Made by a program: the position numbers and the translations under genes. The notes beneath the pieces are model-generated. The model did not search any database and was not told the DNA's origin. It saw only the letters and a list, made by a program, of their open reading frames with translations. Shown here one piece after another: positions 1 through 8,779 of a stretch of 58,709 nt of DNA. Position 1 is the first letter of the stretch. Each line of letters begins with the position of its first letter. This DNA comes from WHSP01 sp964424945 (lineage in GTDB: Bacteria > Gemmatimonadota > Gemmatimonadetes > Longimicrobiales > Longimicrobiaceae), in NCBI GenBank assembly GCA_964424945.1, contig CAYRLB010000007.1, positions 1-58,709 on the forward strand. Direction: 5' to 3'.

Positions 1-1216
1 AGGATTCGGGCTGCGTCCAGTTCCCTTCCTGGATGATGCCGCGATACATATCGACAATGTACAGCGTGCCGTCCGGCGCCGTCGCTACCTGCACCGGTCG
101 GAAGAGGGGATCCATCGAACGGATGAACTCCTCCTGCTGGTCCTGATAGACATTCTGGAACTGGTCGAGGCCCTCCATGTCGACCATGCGCAGGCGGCGG
201 ACGATCCGCGCAACCGGCTCGCCATAGACGTAGTCGCCCTGCATCTCCGCGGGCATCCGGTGCCCACGGATGACATCGTTCCCTGACGAACCCGTCACCC
301 GGTTCAGCTTTCCGTCGGGGTGGGATGCGGTCGCCCCGGGCTGGTAGTCGGCTAGCCCGGTAAGGGGATACGGGACTTCGAGACCTTCCTGGAAGCGGTC
401 CTGCCACTGGAAGTCGCCATAGCGAATCGGGAACTGCGTATAGGCAGGGAGACCGGTGTGCCCTTCCTGGATGTACGTCTTCCCGTAGTTGTCCTGGGTA
501 ACGCCCCAGGCGCCACCAGGGTTGCCGGTCGCTTCCCGCATCACGCCATCGGGCGTCCAGCGATACCTGAAGTTGTTGTAGGTCGTATAGAGCCAGTTAT
601 CCATCGCCCACGTCATATCCGCGGGCTGGTGTTCGATGTTCGCCGTCCGGCCGAAGTTGGTAGCGAAGAGTTCGCGGTCATCTGCGATGCCGTCCCCGTC
701 CCGATCGGTGTAGAGCCAGACCTCGTCCTGATTCGACTCCGCCGTCAGGATGCTGTTCGGCCCGAAGGGCATGACGAAGCGCGGCAGCACCAGACTGTCA
801 ACGTAGATGGTGTGCCTGTCATACACACCGTCATTATCGGTATCGTCGTGGAGGGAGATCACGCTGATGGGCGTGAGCTCGGCCGTCCCGTCCACGTCCT
901 GCATGTACGACCGCATTTCCAGAACGAACATCCGCCCATTGCCATCAAAGGCAATCTGGGTCGGTTCCCGGATGACCGGTTCGGTGAGGACCGGCTCGAT
1001 GCGGAAGCCGGGTTGCATAACGAGCATCTGTTGCGCCTCCTCGACCGAAAGCGGCTGGACGGGGTCGCGCGGCGAGAAGTCGATTTCCGCTGTGGGCGGA
1101 CGGTCCCCCGCGGGCTGGGGTTGGGCCACCAGCAACGCCGGCAGCAGTACGGAAGCGGTCAGCGCCAGCAGGACCCTGGTCGTGTGACTTCCACACGCTG
1201 AAGGCGAACTCTTCAT
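1..1216 (-). CDS. PVC-type membrane-bound dehydrogenase, 3' end cut by window
   Basis: About 405 N-terminal residues are visible; the frame runs open off the window edge. The start ATG is followed by a short polar stretch and a hydrophobic export segment (RVLLALTASVLLPALLVAQP), so the product is exported. The body has beta-propeller features: an N-terminal PGF(R)IE block, repeated D-rich loops such as DRDGDGIADD, and LYIVDMYRGIIQEGNW at the visible end. The last is typical of the PVC-type sugar/heme dehydrogenase family, which often carries a C-terminal cytochrome c; that part would lie outside the window. A ThuA-like gene lies immediately upstream on the same strand, a common pairing in carbohydrate catabolism. 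Family call is firm; substrate unknown. Confidence 0.82.
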   Translation of the reverse strand, partial: MKSSPSACGSHTTRVLLALTASVLLPALLVAQPQPAGDRPPTAEIDFSPRDPVQPLSVEEAQQMLVMQPGFRIEPVLTEPVIREPTQIAFDGNGRMFVLEMRSYMQDVDGTAELTPISVISLHDDTDNDGVYDRHTIYVDSLVLPRFVMPFGPNSILTAESNQDEVWLYTDRDGDGIADDRELFATNFGRTANIEHQPADMTWAMDNWLYTTYNNFRYRWTPDGVMREATGNPGGAWGVTQDNYGKTYIQEGHTGLPAYTQFPIRYGDFQWQDRFQEGLEVPYPLTGLADYQPGATASHPDGKLNRVTGSSGNDVIRGHRMPAEMQGDYVYGEPVARIVRRLRMVDMEGLDQFQNVYQDQQEEFIRSMDPLFRPVQVATAPDGTLYIVDMYRGIIQEGNWTQPES

Positions 1217-1357
1217 GAGTCTCGGATCGGAAAAGGTTGCACGGAGAACGTTATGCTGCAGAGCAGCTCGATCGGAAGAACGGAAGACGGCAGAGACTGG
1301 AACGGCGGGACTGCGGGAGACATCGTCCGTATGGACAACATCTCCCGGCTTTAGTCG

Positions 1358-2131
1358 CTACGGCTTCTTCAGCGCCCAGAGGATCCCACCGGCAAGGTGG
1401 TCGAGGAAGGCCGGTTCCGCAAAGCTCTCATTCGTGTGGCCTAACCCCGTGTACCACGACCGGCCGCCGTCGAACTCGTGGTACCAGACGATCGGATGCG
1501 TTCCCATCTGCCCGCCGCGGTACGACGTCTCATCGAGAGAGGCCAGAACCGTGACGTTCTCCGCTGGCTGCGCCTTGAAGTCGTACCACTCGTCGACGCG
1601 GGTCCAGACGGCCGGCACGCAGCGTGTGGAGAGATGCGTCGCATCGTGGATGACGACATTCGCCGACTGCACCTGCGGGTGGCGGCTGAAGTAGGCACCG
1701 ACGAGCTGCCCGTACCATTCCCAGTCGTGCTCCGTGTCGGAAGCCGCATGGATCCCGACGAAGCCGCCTCCGCCCCGGATGAAGCCCTGAAGAGCTTCCT
1801 CCTGCGCATCGTTCAGCACATCGCCGGTCGTGCTCAGGAAGATCACCGCTCCGAACTGCGCCAGGCGGGCAGGTTCGAAGATCGCCGAATCCTCACTGTG
1901 CTCCACCGCGAAACCGTGACGAGCACCGAGGGAGCGGACAGCTTCCACCCCCGTCGGAATCGACCCGTGCCGGAAGGCGGCAGTCTTCGAAAACACCAGC
2001 ACGCGGCTATCCTCCGGCGCCATCTCGGTAAGGCAGGCCGACTGGGCAGCCGCCGCCGTGACGGTAGAACTGACGCCGATGATCAGCAATGCACAGAATT
2101 GAAGCGGCCGGATCAGCGAGCGGATCTTCAT
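1358..2131 (-). CDS. Secreted ThuA-like domain protein
   Basis: 257 aa. An N-terminal signal peptide (about residues 1-29, ending AAAAQS) precedes one ThuA-like, glutamine-amidotransferase-fold domain. Diagnostic segments are VLVFSKTAAFRHGSIP, then FLSTTGDVLN, GGGGFVGIHAASDTEHDW, HPIVWYHEF and GRSWYTGLGHTNES. ThuA-like proteins are linked to trehalose and other sugar metabolism, but their biochemistry is poorly defined. It lies 141 bp upstream of the PVC-type dehydrogenase on the same strand, so co-transcription and a shared periplasmic sugar pathway are likely. Nothing looks truncated. Confidence 0.85.
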   Translation of the reverse strand: MKIRSLIRPLQFCALLIIGVSSTVTAAAAQSACLTEMAPEDSRVLVFSKTAAFRHGSIPTGVEAVRSLGARHGFAVEHSEDSAIFEPARLAQFGAVIFLSTTGDVLNDAQEEALQGFIRGGGGFVGIHAASDTEHDWEWYGQLVGAYFSRHPQVQSANVVIHDATHLSTRCVPAVWTRVDEWYDFKAQPAENVTVLASLDETSYRGGQMGTHPIVWYHEFDGGRSWYTGLGHTNESFAEPAFLDHLAGGILWALKKP

Positions 2132-2315
2132 TTGGGCGTTCCGGTTGGACGTGTCAGCTTACCGCCCGGGGTGGCGGTCGGTACGGCAAGATGGTTCCGG
2201 GGATCTGAATAGTATCCTGCCTGACCGGTCTTGTACAACCTGTCGATAGATGATACCGCGCACGAGCGCGTATTGATCCAAAGGGGAGAGGTTCTTCCCA
2301 ACCGAGCTTCACGGG

Positions 2316-3581
2316 TCAGTCGTCCGAAAGAAGAAGCAGGCGGCGCGCACTTCGCTCATCCTCCGAGAACTTCCGTAGAAGATCGGGCGATTCTACATCC
2401 CCGGCGAGGTGCTGCGTCCATTCGAGAAGAGAGGCCAGGTAGGCCTGATCTTCGAGGTTGAAGGCGAGGTCGGACGCCACCCTGTGTGCCAGACGCGCGA
2501 TGGCGCCACTTCCCAACCCCCACAGCGGGCCCGGCCGTGTCACGAGGTACATACCCTCCGGCAGCGTTTCGGCTCTCTTCTCACCCTGAGCCCCCAGGAA
2601 TCGGTCGAATGAAGCCGGTGTGAAGATGTGCCGCCTTCCATTCTCGACATGGACCGCAGGACGATCGAAATGCCCGTCGGGGAAGTTCGACGTGCGATAA
2701 TGTGCCGGATCGTAGAGATCCTTTCGGCCGGAGAACCACGCCAGGTTTTCGACACGGTTTCTGAAGCCGTGCGCCAGATCGTTGAGATTTCGCTTGGCTT
2801 CTACTGCCGCCTCCACGACGACCGGCTCCAGTGGATCATCAACGGCCCGTACGACCAGCTGATCGAATTCCGCGCGCGAGGACCCGAGCCGCACCCGGCG
2901 GAGAACGAGCGGCTCGGAACGCCCGTCGTCCGCCCCCAGCTCAGGAAGAACAAAGCTGGCGACGGCATCCGCGGCCAATGACTCGAAGGCCGAGCCGGAC
3001 TTTCCGCCGGACCGACCATGGTTGCGCTGCAGCTCTGCAAGCTCGAGGATCTCCCGATCGAAATTCGACTCTGCGCGTGCATCCGCAAGACGGGTGACGA
3101 TTTTCTGAAGCCGCTGCCAGGCGACGCTCTCCATCCGGATCGATTCGATTTCGGCTCCCAGGTCGGCCACCGAAAGCTCGTAGATGGACAGCTTCTCGAG
3201 GAGGCGGGACCGCTCGTTCTCTTCTTCTGCGCGGTTGTACGCGTGGAGGAGACCTGCGACGGCATTCTCGAAGCCGGACAGCTGGCGACGCAGCTTCTCG
3301 TGCTGCTGATATTCCGGTGCCGCCTCGAAATCCGCTCGAGCTGCCCGGCGCTCCTCCTCCATCGTCTGGAGATGGGGGTGGCTGCGCCGGATCTCCCGGA
3401 TCCGGACTCGCTGCTCATAGACACGATCGCGCTCCCAGCCGCGAAGATGCCGGTGAAGCCAACGGGCGAATGTTGCGGGTGTTTCATCCCGCACATCGTG
3501 AAGCTTCGTTCGGAGAAGGTGCTTGATCGCTTCAGAGCCGCGGTCACAGGCGATCATCGTTCTCGAAGAATTTGAAGGCAA
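2316..3581 (-). CDS. Coiled-coil protein with PD-(D/E)XK nuclease-like domain
   Basis: 421 aa, not a family I can name. Residues about 1-190 are highly charged and predicted helical/coiled coil. From about 195 the pattern fits a PD-(D/E)XK nuclease core: Glu200 in SGSAFESLAADAV, Asp240 in RAEFDQLVV, and Glu261-x-Lys263 in VVVEAAVEAKRN. The C-terminal 150 residues are of unknown role. The TTG start at 3581 is chosen because a strong GGAGG Shine-Dalgarno (plus-strand 3588-3592) sits 6 nt upstream; an in-frame ATG at 3557 has only a weak site. Possible DNA repair or defence role is inference; no partner gene is adjacent. Confidence 0.7.
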   Translation of the reverse strand: MPSNSSRTMIACDRGSEAIKHLLRTKLHDVRDETPATFARWLHRHLRGWERDRVYEQRVRIREIRRSHPHLQTMEEERRAARADFEAAPEYQQHEKLRRQLSGFENAVAGLLHAYNRAEEENERSRLLEKLSIYELSVADLGAEIESIRMESVAWQRLQKIVTRLADARAESNFDREILELAELQRNHGRSGGKSGSAFESLAADAVASFVLPELGADDGRSEPLVLRRVRLGSSRAEFDQLVVRAVDDPLEPVVVEAAVEAKRNLNDLAHGFRNRVENLAWFSGRKDLYDPAHYRTSNFPDGHFDRPAVHVENGRRHIFTPASFDRFLGAQGEKRAETLPEGMYLVTRPGPLWGLGSGAIARLAHRVASDLAFNLEDQAYLASLLEWTQHLAGDVESPDLLRKFSEDERSARRLLLLSDD

Positions 3582-3587
3582 GGTGAG

Positions 3588-3592
3588 CCTCC
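3588..3592 (-). promoter_or_regulatory. Shine-Dalgarno deciding a TTG start
   Basis: GGAGG on the minus strand, 6 nt before the TTG at 3581 of the nuclease-like gene. It is much better than anything before the alternative ATG at 3557. Confidence 0.6.
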
Positions 3593-3879
3593 GGAATCGG
3601 CAGGGATGTTTCCGCAGGTCGAAAATAATTCCGATCCGGAAGGCGTTTCCATCTTCATCGAGCGGCTCATCGGGACGCCAACCGTTTCCTGAGAGTGTGC
3701 TAAAACATTATCGGTGCGGCAGTTCCACGTTTGCCTGATAGAGGTCATCTTTCATGCCCCTTTCCGGAACGACCGCCGGAACCCATCGTGCAGCATTCAT
3801 AGCGCTCCACTCGCGCCACTTTCTAACAGTAAGTGCGGCTCCTACGTGGTTCGCCATGGGTCGCCGGCCCGATATCGCC

Positions 3880-4512
3880 ATGCCTGTAAAACTCATCATT
3901 CTCAGTGATATTCGTCTGTACCGCGAAGGCGTCGCGCTGAACGTTTCGCATCGGGAGGTGGGAGTAGAGGTAGGCACCTGCGCGGATGCGACGGAAGCAT
4001 TGCGCCTGATGGAGGGTTCACGCAACGCGGTGCTCCTCGTCGATGCCAAGACTGTCGACCGCCTGGATGAGGTGCGGCGGATCAGGCGGCATTCAAGCGA
4101 AGCGCGAATACTGGCGCTGGGTATGCCGCCCGCCTCGGACGACGCGATGCTCGTTGCGGCGGAAGCGGGTATTTCGGGGTATGTGGCGCCTGAGGCCGGG
4201 GTGGATGAGCTCATCTCGACGGTCGTTCAGGCCGCACGGGGCGAAGTGCGCAGCCCGTCCATTCCGGCCGAAGCCCGGGCCCGCGCGGTATCGGGCGCCG
4301 GCCGCCCGTCTCCCGTGTCGACCCTCACGGCCCGGGAACAGGAGGTGCTCGCTCTGCTTAACATCGGGCTTTCCAACAAGCAGATTGCGCGGCAGCTATC
4401 GATCCGGTTGGCGACGGTCAAGAATCATGTGCACAGCATTCTGGCGAAGCTGAACGTCAAGCGGCGGGGTGAGGCGGTTGCTGCCACATCAGGGCTAATC
4501 AGGCCCCTCTGA
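3880..4512 (+). CDS. LuxR/NarL-family regulator with degenerate receiver
   Basis: 210 aa from this ATG (MPVKLIILSD). Residues 1-115 align with a receiver: Asp in LLVDAKTVDRLDE at the phosphoacceptor place, but the conserved Lys near GYxxK is replaced (GYVAPEAGVDEL) and the acidic pair after strand 1 is reduced to one Asp. Residues about 140-205 form a LuxR-type helix-turn-helix (LTAREQEVLALLNIGLSNKQ, then KNHVHSILAKL). DNA binding is therefore secure but classical phosphorylation control is doubtful. In-frame ATGs at 3856 and 3754 also exist; the latter has a GAGG 9 nt upstream but would add an unconserved-looking tail. No cognate kinase is adjacent. Confidence 0.85.
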   Translation: MPVKLIILSDIRLYREGVALNVSHREVGVEVGTCADATEALRLMEGSRNAVLLVDAKTVDRLDEVRRIRRHSSEARILALGMPPASDDAMLVAAEAGISGYVAPEAGVDELISTVVQAARGEVRSPSIPAEARARAVSGAGRPSPVSTLTAREQEVLALLNIGLSNKQIARQLSIRLATVKNHVHSILAKLNVKRRGEAVAATSGLIRPL

Positions 4513-4572
4513 GGCAGCGCACCACCGCCAGTCTGGATCTTCCGCATCCCACAGCGTGACCGCGCCCCACCC

Positions 4573-5361
4573 ATGACGCAGCCCCAGACACTTCAGGGCC
4601 GGCTTACTGCCGAGTTTCTCACAGTCGCAGATGTTGCCGCCTGCCTGGAAGCGGTTGAGATGGACTGCCTCGGGCGAAGAGATCGCCGCGGGGTGTTCGT
4701 CACGGCGTATCTGGAGATCACCCGAGCGATAGCCGCTGCTCTCGAGGGTGACACCTTCGACGACCCGGAGTGGACCGGCAGGTATCTCATCTGCTTCGCG
4801 AACCTCTATCGGGCTGCGCTGCTGGCGTGCGAGGCGGGAGATACGGAAGCGATACCGAAATCGTGGCGGATAGCTTTCGATGCTGCGCGTAATGGTGAGG
4901 GGCTCGTTCTCCAGCACCTCATACTGGGGATCAACGCCCACATCAACCATGACCTCGCGCTCGCGCTCGGCGCAATCGGGATCGATCCTGACAGGCCGCG
5001 TCGATATGCGGATCACACGAAGGTCAACGAAGTCCTCGAGCGGGCCACCGTGGACCTCAAGCGTGAGGTGAGTCGAAAACACTCCCCTCTGCTGGAGCGC
5101 CTCGACTGGATCGCCGGACGTTTCGACGACGAAGCGACGAAGTTCAGCATCCCGAAGGCGCGGGAGCATGCCTGGTCCTTTGCCGTCGCACTGGCCGGCG
5201 CACGGACGACGGAGGAAGAAGCGCTTCTTCGCCGCACCCTCGATCAGCAGGCGGCGGTTCTCGCGGAACTTATCCTTGCCCCGACGCGCCGCCATCCGAT
5301 TCTGTACCGGATCGTCAGAATCGCCGGGCAGATCGACCGGTGGTTCGCCCGCCGCCGGTAG
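4573..5361 (+). CDS. DUF5995 family protein
   Basis: 262 aa, cytoplasmic, mostly helical. The signature LILGINAHINHDLALAL (about residues 115-131) and the surrounding pattern match DUF5995, a family of unknown function seen in Actinobacteria, Bacteroidota and relatives. The opposite strand has a 266-codon open frame over the same DNA, but only this strand gives a recognisable family. Its neighbours do not suggest a pathway. Confidence 0.78.
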   Translation: MTQPQTLQGRLTAEFLTVADVAACLEAVEMDCLGRRDRRGVFVTAYLEITRAIAAALEGDTFDDPEWTGRYLICFANLYRAALLACEAGDTEAIPKSWRIAFDAARNGEGLVLQHLILGINAHINHDLALALGAIGIDPDRPRRYADHTKVNEVLERATVDLKREVSRKHSPLLERLDWIAGRFDDEATKFSIPKAREHAWSFAVALAGARTTEEEALLRRTLDQQAAVLAELILAPTRRHPILYRIVRIAGQIDRWFARRR

Positions 5362-5379
5362 CCTTCCTACTCTCCGCGG

Positions 5380-6567
5380 TCAGTCGTTCTGGGCAGCGGG
5401 AAGGGAGCTTTCCGCAACGTCATAGACGAAGAGGCGATAGGTGCCGTTCGAGTCGTGTTTCAGCGCCCAGACCCGATCTGCGTCTGCCGCTACGATCTCC
5501 AGCGATCCCGGCACCGACAGCCGGCCCGCCAGACCACCCTCGCTATCGAGCACGTAGTATTCGGTATTCCCCTCAACCAGCGGGTGCATCCGGATCCATG
5601 TGGAGCCATCCCGGCCGGGAAGCGCAGCAAGTACGGGCGGATAGACGGGAGGGATGTACAGATTTTTCCGGAACGCATCGACGATTCCCGGCGTCGACGC
5701 CTCCCGTCGCTGTAGGATCTCGAGCTGCTGCTGCACCGCCCCATCCCTGACCGCCTGCGGGATCTCCACCGGATAAAAGAGGTGCTTGCGGCTGAATAGC
5801 GTATCTCCGGCGGCGTCGAAGCGGGTGACTGTAAATGTACCTGCGTCCGTACCTTCGAGATGCGGATCTATGAAGACGAATGAAGTGCCGTCGCTCGACG
5901 GGACGAATATCGGATCGACAGGGAAGAGCCGTGCGTCCCGCAACTCGAACCCGGATCCGAAGGGGATCGCCGGAGGGACCGGATGATCCGTGATGGTTGT
6001 GCGAGCGGAGCCTTCATTCACGACGACGAACTCGGAGATCGAGTCCGGAAGTGACCATCCCCGCGCGCGGTAAACGGAGGACACGATCCTGCCCTCAGGT
6101 GTGATCGCGAGCAGGTAGCGGACGGTTGCATCTCTGTAGACCTCGAGGGACTGCGGGTCAGCAGGTGGCGGCCATCGGAACGCCCGGGCGAAGCTCAGCT
6201 CCGGCGTGAAAACGGTGACCCTGCGGAGAAGCCCGTCATAAATCCAGAGGCTGTCGCCGAGGGTTCCCGCGTGCTCCATCTGCTGGAATTCGCCTTCGCC
6301 GCGACCGAGCCCGCCGATGCGGCCCATCGAAGCACCCCCGCTGTCCACAACTTCGATCTGCCGGGTGACGGGGTGACCGATGTAGATCGTGCCGCCGGGG
6401 GCAACGACGACCCAGCCGATCGGATCGCCAACGCTGCGGGGATCTCCCACGACGCCGCGCTCGACCAGCGACAGTGTCGGAGCCGGGGGAAGGACGGGAA
6501 TTTCGAGCGGCGTCTCGGTACACCCGACCGCGAGCAGAAGCAGGAGTAGAGCCGCAGAGAGCCGCAC
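5380..6567 (-). CDS. 6-bladed beta-propeller lipoprotein
   Basis: 395 aa from a GTG at 6567 (MRLSAALLLLLLAVGC), giving a short basic n-region, a leucine-rich core and a lipobox Cys at residue 16. The frame stays open 64 codons further upstream, but that would bury the signal peptide and overlap the upstream gene. The mature part resembles NHL-like 6-bladed propellers: GGTIYIGHPVTRQIEVVD, then GRIGGLGRGEGEFQQMEHAG. Such lipoproteins are numerous in Gemmatimonadota-like genomes and are of unknown ligand. The next gene upstream is another propeller on the same strand, 68 bp away, so they probably form a unit. Confidence 0.78.
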   Translation of the reverse strand: MRLSAALLLLLLAVGCTETPLEIPVLPPAPTLSLVERGVVGDPRSVGDPIGWVVVAPGGTIYIGHPVTRQIEVVDSGGASMGRIGGLGRGEGEFQQMEHAGTLGDSLWIYDGLLRRVTVFTPELSFARAFRWPPPADPQSLEVYRDATVRYLLAITPEGRIVSSVYRARGWSLPDSISEFVVVNEGSARTTITDHPVPPAIPFGSGFELRDARLFPVDPIFVPSSDGTSFVFIDPHLEGTDAGTFTVTRFDAAGDTLFSRKHLFYPVEIPQAVRDGAVQQQLEILQRREASTPGIVDAFRKNLYIPPVYPPVLAALPGRDGSTWIRMHPLVEGNTEYYVLDSEGGLAGRLSVPGSLEIVAADADRVWALKHDSNGTYRLFVYDVAESSLPAAQND

Positions 6568-6635
6568 CCCCCGACGCTTCAGGACGTTCGCACACCGACC
6601 TGCTGCCTGATATCCTTCTGAAAGCCTTGCCGTAG

Positions 6636-7460
6636 TCAATCTACCTCCAGAACGACCACCTCCCGCCGGGCTCGATCGATGGCGAACACCCTTCTCGGGA
6701 AGATGGGGTCCACTGCGATGCCCTGGCCGGCGATGGGCGCTTCCACAGTGCCGATCCACTCGAGCGCCGATCCGGCCTTCGGCAGCCGGGTTACGTAAAT
6801 TTCAGCCGCATCGTGCCCGGTCAGCCAGAGCTCACCTGCTCGCCAGAAGCCGCCCGAGTTGCTGTAGGGTCTGAACGCCTCGACGAGCTCCGTCGGGAAG
6901 ACCCAGCCCCCAGTCCTGCGCCAGTCGGTGTCAAAACGCTCCACCACGCTCCACTCCACCCCTCGACCCGGCACACCCGCGTCGTTCTCGTAATTGGCGA
7001 ACGCCACCCACCAGGAGCCGTTGTAGAAGTCTACCCAGGTCGCAGAGCCGCTGTGGATTCCGAAGCTGATCGACTCCACATGGGTCAGCGTCTCGACCTC
7101 CCAGACCTCGATCGAGCTGACCATGGGCAGGTCGGGATAGTTCGACGCCGCCGCATACAGCCGGCCATCCCGAATGATCCCGCCATTCAGATGCTGAATG
7201 GGGCCGTCGGCAGGGCCTTCCCACTGCGCGACCGCCGGCCCGCCATCCTTGGGGTACTTTCCGATCGCACGATTGTCGATCGCATAGATGTGTGTCTGGT
7301 CGACCGCGATCCCCTGGCGCGCCTCGACGGCCGGAAATCGATGGACTTCCTTAGCCGTGCGCACCTCCCGTGTGGTGGCGGAGTTCTGGCCGAGAACCGC
7401 TTCCGGAACGAGGGTGACCAGAAGCGCCAGGAAGAGGGGGATCAGCAAGTGGAATCGCAT
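6636..7460 (-). CDS. Secreted beta-propeller protein of unknown function
   Basis: 274 aa with a clear signal peptide (MRFHLLIPLFLALLVTLVPE, cleavage near LGQ). Repeated segments such as ARQGIAVDQTHIYAIDNRAI, then AGQGIAVDPIFPRRVFAIDR suggest propeller blades with the last matching the first. It is probably periplasmic or extracellular and co-transcribed with the downstream propeller lipoprotein. I cannot assign an enzyme activity; no catalytic motif is visible. Confidence 0.72.
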   Translation of the reverse strand: MRFHLLIPLFLALLVTLVPEAVLGQNSATTREVRTAKEVHRFPAVEARQGIAVDQTHIYAIDNRAIGKYPKDGGPAVAQWEGPADGPIQHLNGGIIRDGRLYAAASNYPDLPMVSSIEVWEVETLTHVESISFGIHSGSATWVDFYNGSWWVAFANYENDAGVPGRGVEWSVVERFDTDWRRTGGWVFPTELVEAFRPYSNSGGFWRAGELWLTGHDAAEIYVTRLPKAGSALEWIGTVEAPIAGQGIAVDPIFPRRVFAIDRARREVVVLEVD

Positions 7461-7590
7461 CGGATCAGCGAAAAGTCATGGCTGAAGGTGGCTCACTAAT
7501 AAGGGACAGATCGCGGCGCGTCAGCGTCCGGCTGCCGTCGACCGTGGCGATGTGCTTCCGTGCGGCAACGACCTTGCACAATCCGGGCGT

Positions 7591-8691
7591 ATGGCGAAGC
7601 TGAAGAAGCCTGGCGCGGTGCTGCTGGGGATATCGGCCAGTGCGTTCTTTCTCTGGGTCGCCTTTCGCGGAGTCTCCCCCTCGAGCGTCCGGGAACAGAT
7701 CCAGGCCGCCGACCCGGTCCTGCTGTCGCTGGCGATACTGAATCATACCCTGGGCATTCATGTTCGGGCGTGGCGCTGGCGGTATCTGCTGGAGCCGGTC
7801 ACCGCGCAACCGATCCCCTACCGCGCGAGGCTGTCGGCCACGAGCATCGGGCTGGCTGCGAATAATATAATTCCTCTCCGGGTCGGTGAATTCGCGAGAG
7901 TTCTGGCGCTTGCAAGGCAGACCGCGACACCGCTCCCCATCGTCATGGGGACACTGGTTCTCGAGCGTCTCCTGGATGGCCTGGTGCAGGTGGGCGTGAT
8001 CTTCATCGTTATGGCGCTTCCGGGCTTCCCGGACTCGGGAGCTCTCGAAGGCTTCGACCCGCGCAGCGCCGCAAGGACGATCCTGTTGATCGCTGGCGCG
8101 ATCGGCGCTCTGCTGGGCCTGCTGACGATCTTCCCCACCCGCTCTGTGCGGCTGGCTCGAGGGGCCATCACGTTTCTGCCGTCCGGCTGGCGCCGGGCTC
8201 TTTCGGATTCCCTGCGAGCGTTTCTCCGTGGGATGGGGGTTCTGCGGAGCCCGCGGCACCTGATCATCTCCCTGACCTTCGCAGGGGGCCAGTGGGCGTT
8301 CCTCGGCCTCGGATTCTATCTCGGATTTCGCGCGTTCGGCATCGACGATGTGGGCTTTGCCGGCGCGATGTTCTTCCAGGCGATGATCGGATTTGCGGTC
8401 GCCATCCCCTCAACGCCGGGCTTCTTCGGCCCCTGGGAGGCCGCCAGCCGGTACACCCTCGCATTCTGGGGAGTCGAGGAGGAAAGCGCGGTCTCCTTCG
8501 CGATCGCGTTCCATGGCGGAACGTACATCGTCATGACCGGACTCGGCCTCTACTACCTCTGGCGCCTCGGACTCAGCTGGCGGGACATCCGCGCGAGCAC
8601 CGAGGCGATAGAGGTTGCTGTGGAAAGCCTGCCGGAGGAGGTGGACGATTCGAACCGCCAAGGGCGTCCGCCCTCACTCGAAGCGGAATGA
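7591..8691 (+). CDS. Flippase-like integral membrane protein (LPG synthase TM-domain family)
   Basis: 366 aa from ATG 7591 (MAKLKKPGAVLLGISASAFF). An in-frame start at 7552 would add 13 residues and is less likely. Seven or eight hydrophobic segments and the conserved block AWRWRYLLEP followed by LSATSIGLAANNIIPLRVGE place it in the UPF0104/YbhN flippase-like superfamily related to the membrane domain of MprF. The PSTPGFFGPWEAASRYTLA segment is also typical. No soluble aminoacyl-transferase domain is present, so lipid lysinylation is not expected; lipid or glycolipid translocation is the usual guess. Confidence 0.85.
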   Translation: MAKLKKPGAVLLGISASAFFLWVAFRGVSPSSVREQIQAADPVLLSLAILNHTLGIHVRAWRWRYLLEPVTAQPIPYRARLSATSIGLAANNIIPLRVGEFARVLALARQTATPLPIVMGTLVLERLLDGLVQVGVIFIVMALPGFPDSGALEGFDPRSAARTILLIAGAIGALLGLLTIFPTRSVRLARGAITFLPSGWRRALSDSLRAFLRGMGVLRSPRHLIISLTFAGGQWAFLGLGFYLGFRAFGIDDVGFAGAMFFQAMIGFAVAIPSTPGFFGPWEAASRYTLAFWGVEEESAVSFAIAFHGGTYIVMTGLGLYYLWRLGLSWRDIRASTEAIEVAVESLPEEVDDSNRQGRPPSLEAE

Positions 8692-8779
8692 GTGCCAGCC
8701 TAAGAGCGCGATGGTCCGACGGGATCCACCGACCGGGGCAGCATGCGACTCGGCCGGCGGCGGTAACTTCAGGCGTTCT

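Noticed and set aside
4495..5295. 266-codon minus-strand frame opposite the DUF5995 gene
   Set aside because: No family resemblance; the plus strand carries the DUF5995 signature.
7566..7594. GCAAC...CGTATG upstream of the flippase-like gene as another ECF promoter
   Set aside because: Spacer is 18 nt instead of 15, the second box is CGTATG, and the GTGT prefix is absent.
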